Positions 4,219 through 8,600 of a DNA stretch of 8,600 nucleotides are shown here, piece after piece (position 1 is the first letter of the stretch; each line of letters begins with the position of its first letter). The notes beneath the pieces are model-generated. The model was not told the DNA's origin. It worked only from the letters and a program-made list of their open reading frames with translations, and did not search any database. Position numbers and translations under genes: made by a program. Source of the DNA: an uncultured Demequina sp. (GTDB taxonomy: Bacteria > Actinomycetota > Actinomycetes > Actinomycetales > Demequinaceae); NCBI GenBank assembly GCA_937925595.1, contig CALALQ010000187.1, positions 1 through 8,600 of the forward strand, given 5' to 3'.

Positions 4219-5102
4219 ATGGACGCGCCCTGCTTGCGATGGCGCTGGCCACAGTCTTGACATGCGGTGGGTTCTCACCCGCAAGTGCCGAGGAAGGTCC
4301 GTCATTCGGCGGAGGGGCAAACACAAAGGATCAGTGGTTCGAGGTCGAAGGAATCCTCGACAACAGTGACCCGGGCACCGTCGTCGCCTCTTCGAACTCG
4401 GGGTCCAACGTAGAACCGCCTACCGAGTACGTCCGAGCACCGCTGTGCTGGTCCACCACCACGCGTTCGGACCAATCGCCCTACTGCCCAAATGACGACC
4501 CGATCGTTCAGTACTGCCTGGACGGCAGCGAGGCGGTGCTCCCCACGTGGCGGCGTACCCAAGACCCGGACGGCAACTGGGGACCTTGGAGCATCTACCG
4601 GGACTACTACTGCCCCAACGACGCACCCCTCATTTCAGCCATCGAGCACGAGTGGACCCAACTCAAGCCCCAACCGAGCGCTATTACCCTCCAACCCAAC
4701 ACCGGCTGGGTCATCGCCACCGTGCCCACGATTGCGATGGCTGGCGATGCCCCTCGCCTCCACTCAGCCGTCCTCTTGGGTGCGAATGTCGATATCCGAG
4801 CCACAGCGTCGGGCTATCGCTGGACCTGGGGCGACGGCTCCCACACCACCACAACCGACCCCGGCCGGCCCTATCCCAACGCGACCGTCACGCACACGTA
4901 CCCGCACGCGTCGGACGCCGCGACCGTGCAGCTCACCACCACATGGAGCGGCGAGTTCCGCATCAACGGCGGGCCGTGGCAGCCGTTTACCAGCACGATC
5001 ACGTCGGATTCGGACCCGGTCCCGCTGACCGTCTATGACCCGCGCTCGCGGCTTGTGGACTGCACTTTGGAAGGAGTCTGCCATCTAGCGTCGAACGGCT
5101 AA
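4215..5102 (+). CDS. secreted PKD-domain protein
   Basis: A 295-aa exported protein. Residues 1-25 are a signal peptide ending in ASA, a likely signal peptidase I site. There is no lipobox, C-terminal anchor or sorting signal, so it is probably released or held by partners. The mature part has six cysteines (78, 91, 101, 133, 283, 289). The middle carries two similar Cys-Pro-Asn-Asp motifs (91-94 and 133-136) and the tryptophan-rich WRRTQDPDGNWGPW. The C-terminal part contains a PKD-like beta-sandwich marked by WTWGDG (203-208) and VTHTYPH. PKD domains generally mediate protein or carbohydrate contacts outside the cell. The GTG start overlaps the DUF6318 stop by 4 nt, so the two are translationally coupled and probably act together at the surface. 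Function unknown. Confidence 0.85.
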   Translation: MNGRALLAMALATVLTCGGFSPASAEEGPSFGGGANTKDQWFEVEGILDNSDPGTVVASSNSGSNVEPPTEYVRAPLCWSTTTRSDQSPYCPNDDPIVQYCLDGSEAVLPTWRRTQDPDGNWGPWSIYRDYYCPNDAPLISAIEHEWTQLKPQPSAITLQPNTGWVIATVPTIAMAGDAPRLHSAVLLGANVDIRATASGYRWTWGDGSHTTTTDPGRPYPNATVTHTYPHASDAATVQLTTTWSGEFRINGGPWQPFTSTITSDSDPVPLTVYDPRSRLVDCTLEGVCHLASNG

Positions 5103-5108
5103 CGGCGC

Positions 5109-5114
5109 GAGAAT
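5109..5114 (+). promoter_or_regulatory. possible -10 box for the 127-aa protein gene
   Basis: GAGAAT ends 6 nt before ATG 5121, the same spacing seen at other starts in the window. It matches TANAAT except at the first base. There is no Shine-Dalgarno, so a leaderless start at 5121 is plausible; GTG 5115 is the alternative. Confidence 0.3.
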
Positions 5115-5120
5115 GTGCGA

Positions 5121-5504
5121 ATGGAGCGCATCGAAGTCGCGCTCGAGGTGGGTCCGGTCGAGCCCGCCACGGTTGAGCGCCTCAAAGCTGACGGCTACGC
5201 CGTGTACAAGTTCGCCACGTCCTGGCGCGTGGTCGGCGAGTTCCGCCCTGACTCCGGCCAGCCCGTCATGGAGCAGGCGCGCATCCGAGTCCACGACATC
5301 CTCATCGACTACCGACTCAAACCGCTCCACACGCCGCCGCAATTCGCGATCCGCGACCCTGACGCTGACCTCGACCGTGCCGCCGGAGAACTTATCCTTG
5401 AGGACGCCAGGCGCGCCGACGACCCCGACCCCATCCCGGTGCGCCGTCGCCGCTGGTGGCAGAAGCAGATGGAGTTGGGGCTGGGAGAGCGCAAAGGTGA
5501 CTGA
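5121..5504 (+). CDS. hypothetical protein, 127 aa
   Basis: I do not recognise this protein. It has a compact N-terminal region with GPVEPATVERLKADGYAVYKF, a middle RIRVHDILIDY, an acidic stretch (about 79-104) and a strongly basic RRRRWW (108-113) near the C-terminus. There is no signal peptide or membrane span. It is judged real because codon use matches the neighbours, it overlaps the recognisable DUF952 gene by 8 nt in operon style, and the opposite strand holds no family. Start: ATG 5121, with GTG 5115 two codons earlier as an alternative. The basic tail could contact nucleic acid or membrane, but that is only inference. Confidence 0.65.
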   Translation: MERIEVALEVGPVEPATVERLKADGYAVYKFATSWRVVGEFRPDSGQPVMEQARIRVHDILIDYRLKPLHTPPQFAIRDPDADLDRAAGELILEDARRADDPDPIPVRRRRWWQKQMELGLGERKGD

Positions 5505-5859
5505 CCGCCTATTCCACCTCGCACTGGCCGACGCTTGGGCCGGCGCGTTCGCAACCGGCGAGTATCGCGAGTCCACGTTGGGCAGGACGCTCGAGGAGCA
5601 GGGCTTCATTCACATGGGCTACGCGCACCAGGTGCAGGGCGTCGCCGACGCCTTCTACCGGGGCCGCGACGACGTCATGCTGCTCGCGATCGACCCCGCG
5701 CGCGTTGGCGTGGAGATTCGCGAGGACGTGGATCCCGACTCCGGCGAGTACTACCCGCACCTCTATGGGTCGCTGCCCGTGACGGCCGTGGTCGCGGCGC
5801 ATCCGGTCGAGCTGCTGCCGGACGGTCGCCTCAATCTCGAACCGTTCTTCGCGTCCTAA
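5497..5859 (+). CDS. DUF952 domain protein
   Basis: A 120-aa single-domain DUF952 protein, cytosolic. Family features are the opening LFHLALADAWAGAFATGEYRESTL, the signature EEQGFIHMGYAHQVQGVADAFY (33-54) with H39, then VMLLAIDP (60-67) and EYYPHLYGSLPVTAVV (84-99) with H88. The fold is thought to resemble ADP-ribosyltransferase-like domains, but no activity is established that I can name. The GTG start at 5497 is supported by GGGAG 9 nt upstream and overlaps the preceding gene by 8 nt, so the two are probably co-translated. A DnaA-box-like sequence lies directly after the stop. Confidence 0.8.
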   Translation: MTDRLFHLALADAWAGAFATGEYRESTLGRTLEEQGFIHMGYAHQVQGVADAFYRGRDDVMLLAIDPARVGVEIREDVDPDSGEYYPHLYGSLPVTAVVAAHPVELLPDGRLNLEPFFAS

Positions 5860-5860
5860 G

Positions 5861-5869
5861 TTATCCACA
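5861..5869 (+). promoter_or_regulatory. consensus DnaA box TTATCCACA
   Basis: An exact match to the consensus DnaA box, one base after the DUF952 stop and about 50 bp before the HNH gene. It is followed by GATTTCCCT, resembling the context of the TTGTCCACA site at 3552. It is a single box without an AT-rich unwinding region, so not an origin. Confidence 0.5.
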
Positions 5870-5919
5870 GATTTCCCTTTTCTCCCCTCCATGTCAGACC
5901 CCTCTGATTGAGTGGAGTC

Positions 5920-7263
5920 ATGACCTTCCAGACCTCGCGATTCGCCCGGGCCGCGGCCCTCGTGTGCGAGCGCGACGGCGTGAATCTGGCGGGTCTCAAT
6001 GACGCGGAACTCGTCGAGCTCCAGCGTGAATTGGGGGAGGTCGCGCGGGCTCAGGCGGTATTGAACGCCGAGGTAGCAGGGGAGATCGCCGCCCGCGCCG
6101 CAGCGAACCCCGGGCCAGGCAGCATCGCGCGCAAAGTTGGCTTCAGGAACGAAAAGCAGTTGATCGCTGAGACGCTCGGCACTTCGGCAGGGCAGGCTGG
6201 GCTGCTCCTTGAGGCGGGCAAGGGATTGAAACAGGCCGACGCTGAGGCCAGTCAGGTGCAGCAGTCGCCCGGGCGGGAGCTGGCGGGGCGGGAAGCGCCG
6301 GGGCGGGAGGCACCGGGGTGGCCGCTTGCCGCGGCGGCGCTGCGCGACGGGGCGATCACGGTCGACAAGTTCGAGGTCATCACCAAGACGCTGACGATTC
6401 TTGAGGCGGATGCAGAGGGTGAACGGCAGTTCGTCGAGCTCGCGAGGCGGCTGAAGATCTACGACCTCAAGAGAGTGTGCGACCGCGAAATCAAACTGGG
6501 GGACCCAGGCGGTGCGGAGGCGCGAGAGCGCCGGCAGTACGAGTCGCGATACCTGCGCCTCTTCGAAGACATGCACGGCATGACGGTGGTCGAGGGCAAG
6601 CTGGACCCGGCGTCGGCCGGCCATTTCAAGGCGTGGCTCGACAAGCAGGTGCGGGCGGCCTTCCAGGCCAAGCGCGAGAACAGCACAGACGTGCGCACCG
6701 CGGATCAGATCCGCGTCGATGCTCTCGCCATGCTCGCGCACCACGCCATGGACTGTGAGGCACCGGGCTCGGGCGTGAAGACCACCCTGGTGGTGCGCGC
6801 GTCACTGGAGGAGCTGCGCGAGGGCGTGGGGTTTGGGGAGTGCGATGCGCTCGGCGGTCCCATGAGTGTTGGCACGCTGCGGGCCATGTGCGCTGACGCG
6901 CAGGTGGTGCCCATGGTGTTGGGCGGCGGCTCGGTGCCGCTCGATGTGGGCTACGCAAAGCGGCTCGCAACGCCGTACCAGCGCCTCGCAATCGCTGAGC
7001 GAGACGGCGGATGTGCCTGGTGTCATGCTCCCGTGTCGTTCTGCGACGTCCACCACATCGAAAGTTGGCTCGACGGCGGTCCCACGGATCTCAACAACCT
7101 CGTCATGCTGTGCGTGAGCTGTCATCACTCGATGCACTACGGGCGATGGCGAATAGAAGTCGAAGGCGGCGTGGTGTGGTTCACCCCGCCGCCGGAGGTC
7201 GATCCCACAAGGACCCGCCGCAAAGGCGGACTGGCGCACCTGGCACTCGACTCTCGAACCTGA
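5920..7263 (+). CDS. DUF222 / HNH endonuclease-signature protein
   Basis: A 447-aa protein with an N-terminal helical DUF222 region (about 1-300) and a C-terminal HNH nuclease domain. The HNH part has the zinc knuckle pairs C365-x2-C368 and C398-x2-C401, the catalytic-type HH at 378-379 (CDVHHIESW), N392-N393 in TDLNNLVMLC, and the final histidines H402, H403 and H406. All key positions are intact, so it could cut DNA, though the role of this very common, multicopy actinobacterial family is not settled. Residues 118-132 are three tandem GRE-x-x pentapeptides encoded by a 15-bp repeat. ATG 5920 is chosen; TTG 5908 is in frame upstream, and the GGAG at 5914 is too close to ATG to be ideal. It stands alone, with no partner methylase, integrase or toxin-antitoxin gene. 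Confidence 0.9.
   Translation: MTFQTSRFARAAALVCERDGVNLAGLNDAELVELQRELGEVARAQAVLNAEVAGEIAARAAANPGPGSIARKVGFRNEKQLIAETLGTSAGQAGLLLEAGKGLKQADAEASQVQQSPGRELAGREAPGREAPGWPLAAAALRDGAITVDKFEVITKTLTILEADAEGERQFVELARRLKIYDLKRVCDREIKLGDPGGAEARERRQYESRYLRLFEDMHGMTVVEGKLDPASAGHFKAWLDKQVRAAFQAKRENSTDVRTADQIRVDALAMLAHHAMDCEAPGSGVKTTLVVRASLEELREGVGFGECDALGGPMSVGTLRAMCADAQVVPMVLGGGSVPLDVGYAKRLATPYQRLAIAERDGGCAWCHAPVSFCDVHHIESWLDGGPTDLNNLVMLCVSCHHSMHYGRWRIEVEGGVVWFTPPPEVDPTRTRRKGGLAHLALDSRT
6271..6315 (+). repeat. 15-bp x3 in-frame tandem repeat
   Basis: Three adjacent 15-bp units beginning GGGCGGGA (6271, 6286, 6301) encode GRELA, GREAP and GREAP, followed by a broken fourth unit GW. The unit length keeps the frame, so copy number can change without destroying the protein. 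It lies in a linker within the DUF222 region. Confidence 0.8.
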
Positions 7264-7285
7264 GCGCGTCTCGAACCTGGGCGCG
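7252..7285 (+). repeat. 17-bp tandem duplication across the HNH stop codon
   Basis: 7252-7268 and 7269-7285 match in 16 of 17 positions. The only difference is the third base of the stop codon, TGA at 7261-7263 in the first copy and TGG in the second. A shorter GCGAACCC echo follows. Confidence 0.75.
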
Positions 7286-7322
7286 GCGCGAACCCGACCC
7301 TGCGCGCACGACCACCCAGCGG

Positions 7323-7328
7323 CATGAT
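7323..7328 (+). promoter_or_regulatory. probable -10 box of the DUF1801 gene
   Basis: CATGAT followed by 6 nt and ATG 7335. It is one base from TATGAT, and the 6-nt spacing again implies a leaderless transcript. No Shine-Dalgarno is present. Confidence 0.4.
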
Positions 7329-7334
7329 GGACGT

Positions 7335-7679
7335 ATGGCAACCACCGTCGCGGACTACATCGCAGGATTCGAGGGCCTCACTCGAGAACGCCTCGAGGAC
7401 CTGAGAGAACTCGTGCTCGAGATCCTCCCGGACGCGGTCGAAGGCGTCTCGTACGGCATCGCCGGCTACAAGGTGAACGGCAAGCCCGTGGTCTACCTCG
7501 GCGGATTCACCGGCCACGTGGGCCTCTATCCCGTGACGGCACTCCCCGAGGACCTCGAAAAACAAGTCGCGCCCTACCGCTCGGGAAAGGGAACGGCTCG
7601 CTTCTCCAACACCGAACCCCTCCCAAGGGACCTCATCGCAGACCTGGTCCGCTTCCTCGCCAACCGCGCTGCCTCCTGA
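7335..7679 (+). CDS. DUF1801 domain protein (YdhG-like)
   Basis: A 114-aa protein matching DUF1801, part of the YdhG/YjbR/CyaY-like fold group, some members of which are discussed as iron-chaperone-like. Marks are TVADYIAGFEGLTRERLEDLRELVLEILPDAVEGVSYGIAGYKVNGKPVVYLG in the N-terminal half, then GLYPVTAL and GKGTARFSNTEPLPRDLIADLVRF towards the end. It is full length and has no signal peptide. Function is not established, and iron binding is not shown here. ATG 7335 is the first codon that gives the family N-terminus; the open frame extends much further upstream but overlaps the HNH gene. Confidence 0.85.
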   Translation: MATTVADYIAGFEGLTRERLEDLRELVLEILPDAVEGVSYGIAGYKVNGKPVVYLGGFTGHVGLYPVTALPEDLEKQVAPYRSGKGTARFSNTEPLPRDLIADLVRFLANRAAS

Positions 7680-7697
7680 CGCCTCGAACCAGCGCGC

Positions 7698-7727
7698 TTC
7701 GTAATCCCACCGCGCGCGTCGTAGAAT
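7698..7727 (+). promoter_or_regulatory. promoter of the ileS T-box leader
   Basis: TAGAAT at 7722-7727 is a strong TANAAT -10. TTCGTA at 7698-7703, an 18-bp spacer upstream, is a weak -35. The expected start near 7734 leaves a leader of about 230 nt before ATG 7964. Confidence 0.55.
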
Positions 7728-7733
7728 CGTCGG

Positions 7734-7940
7734 CAACAGCGTCGACCCGGCTATCACCGGTGAGCTTGCGGAAGAAACCGACCACATCGTCGGGACTAGA
7801 ACCGCACGGGCAGCCCGTTACAGCGGCGCCTCGGTGGTAGCCGGGGCATGAGCGGTTGGTGCGCAGGCCACTCGGCCCGCAACCCAGCAAGCGAGGTGGT
7901 ACCGCGTGAGCGGGGGAGGTCCCCGTGAGCGTCCTCGCGG
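7734..7940 (+). promoter_or_regulatory. isoleucine-specific T-box riboswitch
   Basis: This leader senses uncharged tRNA(Ile) and controls the IleRS gene. The ultrashort stem I is CCGG (7747-7750) / CCGG (7757-7760) with loop CTATCA, giving the specifier ATC at 7753-7755, which matches the tRNA(Ile) anticodon GAU. The T-box proper is GAGGTGGTACCGCG (7893-7906), with TGGT at 7897-7900 to pair with the tRNA NCCA end. The tRNA-stabilised fold is clear: helix A1 GCGAGG (7891-7896) with CCTCGC (7933-7938), a 7-nt bulge (7897-7903), helix A2 GCG (7904-7906) with CGT (7930-7932), and an apical CGGGG/CCCCG hairpin (7911-7925). The competing pairing is CCGCG (7902-7906) with CGCGG (7936-7940). No T-run follows, so control is probably translational, as in other actinobacterial ileS leaders. 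Confidence 0.9.
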
Positions 7941-7963
7941 CAGTGCGACATCAGAGAGTCACA

Positions 7964-8600
7964 ATGACCGACGCCCGGTACCCGCTTCACCGCACCTCCA
8001 CCGACCCGTCCGCGGAGGTTCCCGCATCGCCCCACTTCCCCTCGATCGAGACCGAGGTGCTGAGGTACTGGGAGATTGACGGCACCTTCCAGGCGTCGAT
8101 CGACAACCGTGCAGACAACGAGGAGTTCGTCTTCTACGACGGCCCTCCGTTCGCGAACGGCCTGCCGCACTACGGCCACCTGCTCACCGGTTACGTCAAG
8201 GACGTGGTGCCCCGCTTCGAGACGATGCGCGGCAAGAAGGTGGAGCGCCGCTTCGGCTGGGACACCCACGGTCTGCCTGCAGAGCTCGAGGCAGAGAAGA
8301 TCCTGGGCATCACCGACAAGTCCCAGATCGACGAGATGGGCATCGCCGCGTTCAACGACGCCTGCCGCTCCTCAGTCCTGAAGTACACCAAGGAGTGGGA
8401 GGAGTACGTCACTCGTCAGGCCCGCTGGGTGGACTTCGAGAACGACTACAAGACCCTGGACCCCACCTTCATGGAGTCCGTGATCTGGGCGTTCAAGCAG
8501 CTCTACGACAAGGGCCTCGCCTACGAGGGCTACCGCGTCCTGCCGTACTGCTGGCGCGACGAGACCCCGCTGTCCAACCACGAGCTGCGCATGGACGACG
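7964..8600 (+). CDS. isoleucyl-tRNA synthetase, N-terminal part
   Basis: The first 212 codons of a class I aminoacyl-tRNA synthetase that attaches isoleucine to tRNA(Ile); the gene runs off the window's right edge. The N-terminus closely follows actinobacterial Ile[22 protein letters not shown] with the ATP-binding HIGH-type motif HYGH, then [48 protein letters not shown] and [18 protein letters not shown]. This matches the long actinobacterial/eukaryote-like IleRS type. ATG 7964 gives the usual M-T-D..Y-P opening, with AGAGAG 5 nt upstream. GTG 7925 is in frame, with GGAGG 5 nt upstream, and would add 13 residues. Regulation is by the T-box leader upstream. Confidence 0.95.
   Translation, partial: MTDARYPLHRTSTDPSAEVPASPHFPSIETEVLRYWEIDGTFQASIDNRADNEEFVFYDGPPFANGLPHYGHLLTGYVKDVVPRFETMRGKKVERRFGWDTHGLPAELEAEKILGITDKSQIDEMGIAAFNDACRSSVLKYTKEWEEYVTRQARWVDFENDYKTLDPTFMESVIWAFKQLYDKGLAYEGYRVLPYCWRDETPLSNHELRMDD

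Noticed and set aside
3283..4326. Minus-strand frames (3283-3792, 3543-4028, 3805-4326)
   Set aside because: Antisense shadows of the DUF6318 gene and its upstream region, with no recognisable domains or initiation signals.
5861..5869. Replication origin at the DnaA box
   Set aside because: One box only, no cluster, no AT-rich segment, and no dnaA, dnaN or parAB neighbours.
5509..6744. 411-codon open frame on the minus strand opposite the HNH gene
   Set aside because: Shadow frame produced by GC-rich codon bias. It shows no family resemblance, while the plus strand encodes an unmistakable DUF222/HNH protein.
5920..7263. HNH protein as part of a mobile element or defence system
   Set aside because: No flanking inverted repeats, integrase, methylase, helicase or toxin-antitoxin genes. 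The stand-alone DUF222/HNH arrangement is the ordinary one in actinobacteria.
7911..7925. CGGGG/CCCCG hairpin as an intrinsic terminator of the ileS leader
   Set aside because: No T-run follows, and the hairpin sits within the T-box antisequestrator fold.

Overview
The window is GC-rich bacterial chromosome from an actinobacterium. The evidence is an actinobacterial-type isoleucyl-tRNA synthetase behind an ultrashort-stem-I T-box, protein families typical of that phylum (DUF6226, DUF6318, DUF732-like lipoprotein, DUF222/HNH), frequent GTG starts, and several genes whose -10 hexamer lies just upstream of the start codon, as in leaderless mRNAs. The order Micrococcales (Cellulomonas/Demequina-like) is my guess from overall protein resemblance; nothing in the window proves it.

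Layout. 1-40 is a perfect 40-nt palindrome. 74-556 (+) is a YbaK-type aminoacyl-tRNA deacylase, convergent with a VOC/glyoxalase-like protein (566-994, -). A 22-bp gap with two overlapping -10 boxes separates the latter from a divergent DUF6226 protein (1017-1592, +), which overlaps tail to tail a DUF732-like lipoprotein (1567-2025, -). 2174-2779 (-) is a dienelactone-hydrolase-family protein that lacks its nucleophile. Upstream of it, on the same strand, is a compact unit of promoter, long hairpin with a six-C loop and intrinsic terminator (2835-2956). This is a candidate small RNA resembling actinobacterial 6C RNA. Back to back with it runs a membrane isoprenylcysteine-methyltransferase-family protein (2980-3429, +), followed by a G-quadruplex-type G-rich tract and short repeats.

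3634-5102 (+) holds a translationally coupled pair: a DUF6318 lipoprotein and a secreted, cysteine-containing PKD-domain protein. 5121-5859 (+) is a second overlapping pair: an unrecognised 127-aa protein and a DUF952 protein. A stand-alone DUF222/HNH nuclease-like protein (5920-7263) and a DUF1801 protein (7335-7679) follow. The window ends with the 5' part of ileS (7964-8600), preceded by a promoter and an isoleucine-specific T-box leader (specifier ATC).

The genes are mostly single units or pairs rather than a pathway. Shared themes are tRNA quality control and charging (YbaK-type deacylase, IleRS), three secreted proteins of unknown role, and a promoter style in which a TANNNT-like -10 usually sits 6 nt from the start codon. 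No CRISPR array, tRNA, rRNA, insertion sequence or defence island was seen. The most interesting items are the six-C-loop RNA, the overlapping divergent promoters, the nucleophile-less hydrolase and the T-box/start-codon arrangement at ileS.
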